From: Adenanthera pavonina
Taxonomy: Eukaryota; Streptophyta; Magnoliopsida; Fabales; Fabaceae
Direction of reading: 5' to 3'
Assembly: GCA_026686845.1 (NCBI GenBank)
Contig: JAIVEN010000014.1
Coordinates: 9,162,001-9,226,000, forward strand
DNA length: 64,000 nucleotides
Numbering within the stretch: the first letter of the stretch is position 1; every line of letters starts with the position of its first letter. The translations under genes were made by a program, and so were the position numbers. The notes below the pieces were generated by a model, which did no database searches, was not told the origin of the DNA, and saw only the letters and a program-made list of their open reading frames with translations. Of this stretch, positions 12,456 to 23,575 are shown one piece after another.

Positions 12456-13417
12456 CTGAAATCAATAAAAACAAGTATATACAAAAACTGCTGCGCATAA
12501 AAGCCACAAAATTAATCCTGAAACGCATAAATGTGATGAGAATTTACAGAAAAGTAACGAGAACAGGACACGCGAGATTTTTTTTTTGGAGGGAGCGAAT
12601 AACTTGAATGAGTGGAGCGGAAGTCTACTATATGAATCGGATATTCGTTGAAGGTTATTGTACGATTTTTTTTAAAAGAAAAAGGAGCGTGACCAGACGC
12701 GCCTGAGAAGCGCGCGGAAAAATTTGAAGTGTGGCGGAAATTGACTAATTATGCATCCGCATTTGAGGACAACTGGCTAACTAGACGTCCAACTATCGCC
12801 ACGCGTAAACATCTGTAACCGCCTTACATTAGGATGGTGGTAGCTGCTATCACATTAGTTTTTTCCTTTTTTCTTAATGCCTACGAACATTTTACCTGTA
12901 CCGTGATTTTTAGGAGAAAGTCCAAAAGGACGAAAACAAAAATTGGTGACTTCAGGGAACAAATGGAGACAATTAGGAGAACCTCCGCCTCGAGAAGCGC
13001 TAATAATCCAGAAATGCGCTGGCATATTCACTCTCCAATTTAAAATAACAAGTTTACCGAATAAAAAATTCTAATATACAGTAAAAATTCAAACAAACAA
13101 AATCACCGCATCGCATCGATGTTCTCGTAACTTCTATGGCGTTGGCGTTGAGAAGAACAGATTCAAATTCAATAGGATGATTACTTAGTGGCCAAAGGAA
13201 ACAATAAAATGTTCACTGAAGAAGCAAACCATTTAAAATTCCAATAATTCAGCATATATCCTTCAAATAAAAGAATCCAAGAATAGAAATCAATCACAGA
13301 ATTCAGTTCTCTCCGAACAAGATTCACGAATTCATCTTCAACAAATCTTCAAGGAAGAGGAACAGTCAAACTGATTTGCAATAGCAGGAAGAACAAAAGA
13401 GAAAGAGGTTTACTTAC
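12456..13417 (-). other. Putative 5' UTR intron of the NET4-type gene
   Basis: This segment lies between the donor at 13417 and the acceptor at 12456. It has higher GC around 12640-12830, with CGCGC and ACGCGT words, and no coding signal. It could contain a second promoter. Confidence 0.35.
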
Positions 13418-13560
13418 TTTGATGAAAGGATCTATTCGGAAGAGACTGTAAAGACTGAGGAAATTCCTGCGGATTTCCGGTTGCGAAGAGGGAGAGAATT
13501 GGAAGAGACGTGGAGGGAATAAGGGAGGCAGGGGCAAAGGGAAGGAAGAAGGTGGGTTCC
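13418..13560 (-). other. Putative non-coding first exon of the NET4-type gene
   Basis: On the minus strand a CT-rich, purine-poor segment ends in a strong donor (AAA|GTAAGT at 13417). The next acceptor is TTTCAG before 12455, in front of the ATG at 12424. This is a typical plant 5' UTR exon. The start near 13560 is a guess from composition. Confidence 0.45.
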
Positions 13561-14473
13561 GAATTTAAGGGCCACACCCACACAGCTCACATGTTATTCT
13601 GCTCTGCTAGTCAAACTTTCCATTTCCTATTATGCGGTGCAATAATAATTTATTCTAATTAATTAATTAAGGATAAAATTGGAAATATATATTAATTTAC
13701 TAGATAAAAATTATTTTTTATATTTTATAATAAAATATATTTAAAAATATTTCCTATAATTTGAAATGAAAGTAATATTTATTATAATAAAATTGTATAT
13801 TTATTATATTTTAATTAAAATAAAGAATATATATAATTTTTTTAATGAAAATTTATTTAAAATGCATTTAGATATTTAAAAATGGCTAAGCATGTACATG
13901 GATGGTCGAGATTTGCTTTGATAAATGTGGAGGGCATATTTATAAAATAATAAAAAAATAATACAAATAAATATAATTATGAGATATAGATAACTAAACT
14001 AGAAATCTCTAATTAAAAAAAAAACTCAGATGTAGACACCCCGCAAAGTTAAGTTTTTTGTGTCACTTCCTCCATGCATATCTGAATATTGATGCCATTA
14101 TTAAATTTTTTTGGTAAATATCGGTATCACCATTTAATATTTAATTAATATAGAAGCGTGTTGAATTTTAATTTTTAAAATAATCTAGAAACGCTGCGTC
14201 ATAAAACAATAAATGAATCATAAATAATGTGCCCTCCATTTCGACCCTTATTTTTGGGGTTGGAACTCATTCTTAATTGAGCAAATCTGAAGACACTTTC
14301 TTTTGTCCACAAGTCAGAGGGAACGTGTGGCGCAATGAACCATTGATTTTCGTTTTTAATAATCCGATTTTTTATACCCTCGGAATTAAATGAATATATA
14401 TATATATATATATATTTTTTTCGAGACAACTATAAAGAAAAACCTAACCCCTACTTAGATATCTAAAATGGTA

Positions 14474-14695
14474 CTCCCTCTTATCTTATTTATAGGGTGT
14501 TATTATTTATTACATAGATATAAAAGAGGTATAATCATATTCTTGAATTTATAAAAAATTAGTATAAACTTTTAATCTTACCCTACTGATTAAAAATTAG
14601 AATAATTTATGAAATAAAAAATTTATTAAAGAAAGGATAAAAAAGAATCAAACAAATTTATAAAATAATATCTTATAAATAGAACCGGAAGAAAT
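14474..14695. mobile_element. Stowaway-like MITE (222 bp)
   Basis: The element starts CTCCCTCTTATC after TA (14472-14473) and ends with CCGGAAGAAAT before TA (14696-14697). The inverted ends share ATTTATAAG/CTTATAAAT. TA target duplication, AT-rich content and small size fit Stowaway (Tc1/mariner-type) MITEs. Confidence 0.65.
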
Positions 14696-16025
14696 TACTT
14701 ACAACTTGCCATTGGTGATATTGGTGATATGTGAACAAACTTGTATATACCATGATTAAATTATTTTATTAAACTTGTTAAAAAATTATTTGCTTTGATA
14801 TTAAGTAGAAATTATATCTCAATTAATAGCAAAAAATAATATTCTTAATCCTTAAGTATCATGTTTAAAAATATTCTAATAATTTAGTCATTTTTTCATA
14901 TTTTAAAAATATTTTTAGGAAGTGAAAAAATGAGCTACATTTAGTTTTCTTTTAGGTAAGGATGAGATAAGATTATTGTGGAGTTATTTTATTTGGATGC
15001 GATAATATTTAAATTTAAATAATATCAAGCATTAAACAGTGTCATAAAAAGGTAGACTAATGTTTTAACAAAACAAAATTATACTAATGTTCGCTTTTTA
15101 TATTTAGCAATTTAAAATATTTTTTTATAAATAAATTGTTTGAAACAAATAACATATTCACAAAATAATATAAAGATAAAAAGTTTTAAAAATAATAATT
15201 CAATTTAAATAGTGACATTTGATTTAACATGATGAATTTGAACACTGTTGCAAATTTAAAAATATTCTTTTAGAATAAATTAATTATATATTATAAAATA
15301 TAAATATATAATTAATAAAAATAATTAAGAGAAAATGAAACCGCCTTTTGACTATTCTTGTTTAATTTTCTTAAATTCATTGGTTTTGAAATTGTCCGAA
15401 GAGTCTGTTTAATGGAATTTTCAAAACCACGCCATGTAAGTCTCAATTTTCCACGAACAAAGTAAGGTATTCCCAACATTACTTCAAATTGAAAAGGCAT
15501 TAGAAAGGTTTTAAGTTCCACGATAATCAATGACTATTAAGCTAATTGTAATCTTGCTCGTAGCCTCGTTAAAGTTTAATCAATTATCTTCTCTAGAAAC
15601 CCAAAAAAAAAAAAGTTTCCGTATTATTATTGTAGTGTTTGTTATTTCTTCTTTTTTTTTTTTTTGGTGGTATAAATACGATATTGTTTGACATTCATTT
15701 CTCATATTCTAAAAGAATTACTAGATGAAGAACCGTATCTAATCAATACGAGTATAATCTATTAATCACGAATCGCGCTACCCACCTTATCTGGCCAAAA
15801 AACAAAGGAGCTACCCACCTTAAATTATGTAGTACTAAAACACAAGGATCTACTTTTGTTTTCTTAGAATTAATGATTGTAATGTTAGGAGACAAAGAAG
15901 AGGAAAGAAAGTTATGTTTCTTTCTTCTCTTCTCTGGGGATGAGTGCGAGCGAAAAGGAAAACTGCTTTAAGAAAGGGAATGGGACTAGACAGTGCTTTG
16001 ATGCCGTAACTTCATTTATTTGATA

Positions 16026-16279
16026 TTCCCTCTTATTTTTAATATAAAATTATTTTAATTAAATAATGTGAATAAAAAAAGGAGTTAAAATTAATTAATT
16101 ATTTTAATTTTTTAAAAAATTTTAATATTTTTTTAAAATTATTCTTATTTAATTTCTTTCTTTTTAATATATTAAATAGGAGTATTTTTTTAAAAATATA
16201 TAATAAATACCATATCATATATTATAAAAAATTTTATATTTAAAATTAAAATAAAAAATCCTATATATAGGACGGGTGG
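16026..16279. mobile_element. Stowaway-like MITE (254 bp)
   Basis: The left end TTCCCTCTTA follows TA (16024-16025). The right end GGACGGGTGG precedes TA (16280-16281). The inverted similarity extends into the AT-rich interior but is imperfect. Confidence 0.5.
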
Positions 16280-17088
16280 TATTTATTTCTTCTCTTGCTC
16301 AATCTGACGACCTATCTACCCGCTACTTTTTTTCTCTAATAATCAGTCTCTATTTTGCTTTTGACCAATCATGCACACAACATACTCCCTCTTCTCTCAT
16401 TCTTCTAAAAGTTTTTTCTGATTTTTTTTACAAGAGGTATTTTAATATTTAATAATTTTTTTCTATTTTACTTTTATAATTTATTTTTTCTCATTCATAA
16501 GTTATTATTAGATTTTTTAAATGAAAAAAATATTTTTAACTGATCAAATAATATTTAATGTGAATTACATTAATATATTAAATAAGAGTAAAAAAAATAT
16601 TTATTTTTTTTTTTAAATTTTAAAAAAATAACTAATTTTCTTAATCTACATAAAATAATTAAAAATTTATTATAAAAAAATTGGAAAAAGTATTTTTTAG
16701 TAAATTTTTTACTTGTTACATAAACGTAACACAAAAAAAGAAAAAAAAGCTATACTATTAACATAAACATTACTTCTCATGATTGGTTTATATCTTAATG
16801 TCTTGGCAGTTAGAAGGTTATTTCAAAATCCAAAAGTTTTATGATTTTCAATTACTTCTCATTGAACTTGTGCCTTTATAAATCAAAATTTTGATGACCT
16901 TTTCCAATTCTTAAAAAAAAAAAAAGAATTTAATTAGTAAGTGGGAATTGGTCTCACTTTGTCCTCTACACTGGTCCTGGTTCCATTTACGAATATAACG
17001 TGTTTATAAAAATTTGGTTGTGAGCTCCACCTGGTCCTGTAAACATAACATGAAAGCATACAGCGTGTTGCTATCATATTATTATATA

Positions 17089-17329
17089 CTCCTATATTTC
17101 TTTTTATCTATTACTTTTGAAAAAAAAATATTTTCATATATTTATACTTTTAGATTATAAGATAATATTAATTATTATTTTTTCAATTATATTATTATTT
17201 ATCCTTTTAAAAATCAGAAATAACATTAATTGCTTTCTTATCTATGTTAGAAAATTTAAAATAAATTTTTTAATTTTCATTTCTTAATTTATATGCTAAA
17301 ATTTTAATCGATAAATAAAAAAATGGAGG
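17089..17329. mobile_element. Stowaway-like MITE (241 bp)
   Basis: The left end CTCCTATATTTC follows TA (17087-17088). The right end AAAAAATGGAGG precedes TA (17330-17331). The ends are inverted relative to each other (CTCC/GGAG), and the interior is AT-rich and non-coding. Confidence 0.55.
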
Positions 17330-18423
17330 TAATATTTGTTAACTGTTACAGATGACAAATATTAAAAAAAATAGATAAAAATATTTGAGAAATAGAGTTT
17401 GTTTTATGAACGGAGGTTACAAAATTAATATATTAATCTTTTTTGGCAGACATAACAACAAATCCACTTAACTACAAAATGGAATACATGCCATCAAACG
17501 CTAAACATTGCTTTTGTTTGCCAATCACCAAACATTGCTTTAACTGAAATATTGTTTTTCCACTGATTTTTTTTCAATAAATAAGATGAACTATATATTT
17601 ATGTTGTGTGGTAGTGGTATACAGTCCCCATAGTAATAAATACTCGAGATGGGAGAAACAAATATTAGTGACGACGATAAAATAATAAATATAACACAAA
17701 AATAACGGTGGCAGCATGCATGATGATGGCATTGGATATTGAGGTCCATGCGTCAATGGAAATTTCATGGGAAAATGAATCAATTAGATGATTATTTGTA
17801 AAGCAGTAAATTGAATCATAAACTCAATTATTTTAAAATTAAATCCATACATGATGTCAAGTTAATGAATTAAGTTGATCGAAGGTCTGATCTCATTGGT
17901 GTTTCAATATCTAGACGCATAAGAGAAGCAAGGTCTTGGTAGAATCTTGTGGTTATAAACAAAGCTCATCTCAAGAGACTACTATTATTTATCACGTAGG
18001 ATGTTATTTATATCTGAAATGTTTATCACAATGGGCTAGATAATGGAAATAGTTGTATCAGAACAAGGTATAAAGTGCAGTTTCATGGGACAAACATATT
18101 AAACAGTCACAAAGACTTGCAAAAGCACATGAAACTGACAATAATGGTATAATGACATTTCGTGTTTGTAAAATTCTGGAAATACAACAGATATTTAATA
18201 AATAACGTAATCTGAATAGCAAGTGATATACTTGAATTTGAATAGCAAATAATATACTTGAGTATCTAGGAATCACATTTAGACCCAAGAAAGTCAAGCT
18301 CAGCTTAAGAGTACTTGAGAAATTTGGTTCAAGAAGTCTAAAAGCTGTGTGCCAGACTGCCAGGCGTATAGATACAAAAATGCATTACAATATCAGAGGA
18401 AAATCTCGATTGATTTGATAACA

Positions 18424-18798
18424 TCAGAAGCAACAGGAACAATCAAATGGACAGAGCGGGGTACTTCCAGCATCTGCTCTGTTAATACCCAACTCGTCTT
18501 CATTGTAGATGGCAAGTCCATCCTCTATTCTTTTTCTAGGTCTAGAAGATGGGTCTGCAAAGTCTCCACCATCTGATCCTTTGGTTTTCTTCTTCTGACT
18601 CTTCCTCGTTTTCTTGGGCCTCTTGGTTACATCTTCAGATTTTTCTGTTTTTTCCGCTTCAGATTTCTTCCTCTTTTTTCCTGCAAATATCTCATCAATC
18701 TCACTACCTTGTTTTTTTGGTGCTAAAGATGGGTTTTTCTCTTCTACAGTAGTGTCTTTTACTTGACTTGGGGATTTTTTGGAACTCTTCTTTGTCAT
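18424..18798 (-). CDS. DUF1764 family protein, small and lysine-rich
   Basis: A single coding exon of 124 residues starts at MTKKSSKK. The in-frame Met nine codons upstream is less likely, because an acceptor-like GCAG sits between the two, suggesting a 5' UTR intron. The N-terminal two thirds is rich in Lys, Ser and Glu (nuclear-localisation-like KKRKK and RPKKTRKSQKKKTK). An EIDEIFAGKKRKK block marks the start of the conserved region. The C-terminus (FADPSSRPRKRIEDGLAIYN, then CPFDCSCCF) matches the conserved DUF1764 end. The family is widespread in eukaryotes and its role is not established. The clustered Cys at the extreme C-terminus is a family trait. Recognition is from memory of the family. 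Confidence 0.85.
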   Translation of the reverse strand: MTKKSSKKSPSQVKDTTVEEKNPSLAPKKQGSEIDEIFAGKKRKKSEAEKTEKSEDVTKRPKKTRKSQKKKTKGSDGGDFADPSSRPRKRIEDGLAIYNEDELGINRADAGSTPLCPFDCSCCF

Positions 18799-19738
18799 TG
18801 GAGTGAAAATAAAGCTGCATTTCATGCATAGTACAATGGTGAGAACTTAGATATACACTAATGTAAAAATGAGGTACCACAATTTAGAGTTTTCTATCAC
18901 TGATTAGACAAAAGCCCTCACAAAGTCCAGATCGCTCGCCTTACAATGACACCCCCTCTTATTCGTAATAATATGAAGATGTACACTGACTACAAGATAA
19001 ACTCTTAAAGATAAGAACAACTAAGACTTCAGATGATGATCAAGCCCTAATCCTCTCCTAATATACTAGAAGTTCCACTTGGATAGGTTTCTCAATAATT
19101 GTAACTAACAATTTTGAAAGTCCATTTGTTTTATATTTATTGTTCAATTAAAACTTACGGTTTTTGGGTGGAATGAGTAAAAGTTGACTGTTATAGGTTA
19201 AAGATATCGAAAGGACATTAAATTAGGCAGTATGCAATCATATAAGACTTCTCCAACTATAACCCTCTTCCTCACATGGCGATGATTTTTTAAGTTGTTT
19301 AGAAAAGCAACATCACTAATTTACCTATGTTTTTTCCCTTCAACGTGCATCACCAAAGGATACAATCCCCATCTCTACAACAAATCTTCTCCAACATTAT
19401 ATACCTAAACAGATATCCAAGATATTTTGCTAGATGCAGAAGTTATCTAGAAGCCTTAAGGGGAGCTCTTTTCTGGATCCTTCATCAGAATTTTATTCTT
19501 TCCTCATCATCATATCCTATTGTTATTTTCTCTGATTATTCTACTTTAGCTGTTCTTTTCATTAATGGGGGTTCTTTGCCTTGGTCTCTCAATCCTATTG
19601 TATTTGATATTAAGAACCTCCTTATATCTTTCATTAGTTTCACCTTTTGCACAACCTTCTTTTTAATACTATATTATTATTATTATCATCATCATCATTT
19701 TTTATCCAAAAAATATATATATACCTTAACATGCCATT

Positions 19739-20395
19739 AAGAACCTTATTTGGATCATTAAGCCATCGATTTTGGTCAAGCTACTTATTAGAACCGATGA
19801 CACCTAATGTCTATATTTGGTAGAAATGAAACATTTTTAAGAGAAACGGAAAGAGGGAAGGAGAGGGAGGAGATGTTTCCTTCAAAAGGCTATTTTTCAT
19901 CCCTAGGAAGCTTAAATCACGTGTACCAAACATATGACACAAAGATTTCTCTCTCGTTCTCCCTTTCATAAAAGTCCCTTCCTATACATGAAACCTAACC
20001 TAAATTCATCATTAAATTACCACATTCACAAGAATAATACAACCAAAGGTGAAAATGTCACATTGACTACAAAAAGCAATCCAATAATCAATCTGAAATA
20101 AACAAACGCAATCAACAATGTTGCACCAGCATCAACCTGGCAATAATGTTACAATTCAAAATCAAAGCATACATTAACATGAAATTAATGAGCTCAATTG
20201 GATCATCAAGTCATCAATTTTGGTCAACCTGCTAACTAGAATCAATGGCACCAGATATTAACCATTAAATAACAACATTCATGAGTAATACAAACAAAGG
20301 TACAAAAAGCAACCCATTAATCATTAATCAATATGAAACAAAACAACTGCAATCAACAATAATGCACAAGCATAAACCTGGCATTGAATTAATTC
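19739..20395. repeat. Imperfect direct duplication upstream of the DUF1764 gene
   Basis: Two blocks recur in the same order. TTGGATCAT..AAG.CATC.ATTTTGGTCAA occurs near 19749 and again near 20198. AAAAGCAA(T)CC..TAATC, then GCAATCAACAAT and ACCTGGCA, occurs near 20072-20140 and again near 20300-20385. This indicates an old local duplication. It is probably intronic if the DUF1764 transcript starts near 20.9 kb. Confidence 0.55.
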
Positions 20396-20699
20396 AAGGA
20401 ACAATTTTCCTTAACACAAGTTCATCCTCTACGTGCCTCAGATATTGTAAGGCAAAGATACGATAAAATGGGATACTATACATATCCCAACACTATCATA
20501 CTTTATTTTTTTGAATAATCTAATTCTCGATAAGGTTATATGTGATTGAAACACAGCCCGGGTACTCCACCACAAAAATTCCTGCCCTGGTTTGAGTCAA
20601 AACTCGAAACCATGAAAAAACAAGAAAAGAAAACCTGAGTTAAAATAAAAAAAGAAAAAGATCACAGTGCGATTTTAATGTGAAATAGAATAGAATAGC

Positions 20700-20930
20700 T
20701 AAATAGTGGGAGAAGAAGATTCTGATGAAGCAGCGATTCTTGATCTTCCTCTGGGTCACTGTCAGCTCTACATTCTAGTTCAGAGGTTGAGAAACTGAAG
20801 CTTCAGTAGAATATAGAGGCCGAGCTAGGAATTGGAGAGAAAGGTTCCAAATTTAATTGATTGAGGGAACTGAAAAAGAAGGACTTGGAGAAAATAAGGC
20901 TTAAGAGTCCTTGGGAGTTGGGAAAATGGG
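20700..20930 (-). promoter_or_regulatory. Possible first exon or promoter of the DUF1764 gene
   Basis: The minus strand here is CT-rich with TTCAG and CTTCAG words and less AT than its surroundings, as plant 5' UTR exons often are. The link to the coding exon at 18.8 kb is inferred from position only. Confidence 0.25.
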
Positions 20931-22620
20931 CCAACCTGACCCATATGTACAGGTTAAAAAACAGTATGAGTTGCGTTGGCCCATTTCTCCGTGGGTTGAG
21001 AATTTCTCAGCCCTACCTACGTTGGTGGATTTATATAGGCCAAGCACCAATATTCTTTTTTTTAGCATAAATTGATATAAATTCTTAAAAAATACAATAA
21101 ACCCATGTAACCTACCATCCATTAATCTCACTTCTTCTCAATCCATCATAGATCTCCATCTATTATAAAACATCATAAAACAAATCCACATCATAATCAT
21201 ACATATTTCTTATCATTCATTATCAAAACAATAATAATAAACACTTTCAAAACAAATCCACATGAGCACATCAATTAATCCATAGACTAAACACTAATGC
21301 TTTTCATTCATCATCATCAATAACAATATTTGAATCTTGCTTTCACTTTGAGAATATATCAACTTTTTGAAGTTGATTCCTCATAATTGTCTCCATCCAC
21401 AACAAATAATTAAAGAAATTTCAAAGATTGAACACTAATTAACACTTAGCTTCCATCACAAAACTCTGATTTTTCAGCATATCCACATTCGTGGCAACAC
21501 ATAACTGGATCAACCAGTCAATGAGAAAGAAATTAAAGGCAAAAATCGATATATATATATATATATGATGTGATCAACACCTTAATGCTCAGAACCTGTC
21601 AATGATTCTTTATGCAATCTTGGGCTCTGAGACAAGTTTGGAAGAGGCATATTCAGATGTGCTGCTAGAGAAAGATGCAAACAAAGATGAATTGTAATTT
21701 GTATTTGGTTGTTGCTGTGCCTAGCTGAATTTGGAAGATGAGAGGGCTTGAATTTTTGGTGTAATGAACTGAAACAGGGATTATTCACATGATTTTTTTA
21801 TGTATCATACTGAATAAAATGAGGCACTAGAACCAGAGAAGATACCCAATAAAGTATGTTACGCTTATTATAAAGTATCATATACATATTGTATTGGTCT
21901 ATTGGATATGTATCCAATACTGATACTTATTCTTTTTTTAAAATATCTATTCAGCACAAGACCAAACTAACCTACCTAATTTAATTTTTAATAGTGGCTT
22001 ACTCTGCTTCGAACTCTTTCTCCAAAGTCCAATCTTAAGGTTCCTCAACTTGCCTCTCAAATAAGAAAGATGTAAGTCAAATGACCTTAAGAACATTAGA
22101 GCTAATTTATCTCCAATCTCAAGTACTTCTATTGATTCCCTTCCTCTCGATTTCGTCCACTACAGTTTTCCATATATACTCTTCAAATCTTTGCTCAAGA
22201 AAGAGTGTTGGACTAGAGGAGATAGTATCAAAATGCTTGTTTGTTAAAAAAAATAAAATAAGAAAAGCTTGGTGATCATATTTATGCAACCTGTTAATGA
22301 TTCTTTCAAAATATCATATTTTGCTTTCACACAAAAGTCTTAAACTGCTCCTTCAAATGTTATTCTTGCTCCAAATTGCCAATGAGCCAAAGTTATTGAA
22401 ACTACAACAGATAAATATAGAATCACATATGCAAGTTGGTACTGTCATCACTTCACTGAAAATCACAACCCAGCCCCTAAAATCAAGTGGCTTTGCCTCA
22501 TGACCATTGGCAGACTTAATGCAAGAATTTGAGATTCCAAATCCACCCATTAAAAAAGGTTAGGGTTATATACAAATTTATTCCAAAAAGAAGCTAAGAA
22601 TTTAACAATATATATTGCAA
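20931..22620. other. Intergenic DNA, no gene recognised
   Basis: AT-rich sequence with an (AT)n run at 21549-21566. Short frames are present on both strands, but none shows a domain or a convincing exon structure. Confidence 0.5.
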
Positions 22621-22639
22621 TATAGCTCAGCAAAGAGAA

Positions 22640-23240
22640 TAAGGAGGTACATAGAGTGCACGAGGGTGTCCTGTCTAGTCGTGATGTCGTCTGTGGTCCT
22701 CTCAAGCTCGAACTCGAACTGGAGAGAGTGGGTATCCTGTCCTGTCGCCTGCCGTGTGTGAGCGAGGCCGGAGGAGGAGGGAGGGTTGAGAGCTCAAGCG
22801 TCGCTACTCATTGATTGAGTGACCGTCTGTGACTGTGCTGTGTGGGCACGCCAAGGGAGAGACTTGAGAGTGAGTGACAGAGTGAGAGGGAAAGTACGAC
22901 ACGAGCACAACAGAGACAGAGTGAGAGAGGAGAAGCAGTGTTGCAGAGAGCTAGGTCGACAGAGGAGGAGGCATTAGGGTTGCAAAATGGAATGGGTCAG
23001 TACATGCGTGGGATTCATGAATTAACGAAAATTCGAGGGAAAGAAACAGAATTAATGAGATAAAGAAAGTACTCGTGGGCGAGGCAGGTCAGCCCGTGTC
23101 ACCCACAGGTCAAACGGTTGAGGTCAGTTCTGTTCTGTTTTCTAAACGGGCAGACTTTTAACCCGACTCATGTTTTGGGTGTAGGTTGTATGGGTAGACC
23201 TACAGGTAGTGGTTTGAATTCCCGGCTGTGCCAGGTTTGC
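22640..23240 (-). mobile_element. GC-rich segment resembling the 5' leader of an hAT transposon
   Basis: Read on the minus strand, the block goes from a (G)GGTT/CCCG-rich part (near 23080-23180) through AACCCTAA to a long CT-rich tract with CTCTCACTCTGTCTCT words. This layout resembles the untranslated leader of Ac-like hAT elements. It stands out sharply from the AT-rich surroundings. No terminal inverted repeat, target duplication or transposase was found, so the assignment is tentative. Confidence 0.35.
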
Positions 23241-23575
23241 TTATTTGGTATCCATAATGAAAACAAATGAAAATGGAAAATGAATGGAAACATGATTATA
23301 TTCAACCTATCAAAGATTTATTTTCCAAAATAGTTACTTTTTTATTTATAAATGATGCATTATATGCGTACCATTGTTACTTTTCTGCATTTTATTTACT
23401 ATTATTCCATACACGGGTTAACATGTTTTGGGCTAAAAAATATGATTATACGTGGTTATACATGTTTGATTTAGTAATTAAAAATTACCAATATAAATTT
23501 TGAAATTATATTTGAAGTATAATTATTAAAAATTCTGTCCTTACTATATTTCAATTTTGGAGAATTAAATACCTA

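Larger units (their letters stand above)
13561..18423. other. AT-rich intergenic region with several MITEs
   Basis: About 4.9 kb with no credible gene. Short reading frames here have no recognisable domain. At least three Stowaway-like elements are listed separately. A fourth candidate starts near 16384 (CTCCCTC after TA) and could end near 16688, but its ends match poorly. An (AT)n run lies at 14393-14415. Confidence 0.6.

Noticed and set aside
23204..23230. GGTTTGAATTCC resembling a tRNA B box
   Set aside because: There is no matching A box or stems at the right distance. Probably chance within the GC-rich segment.
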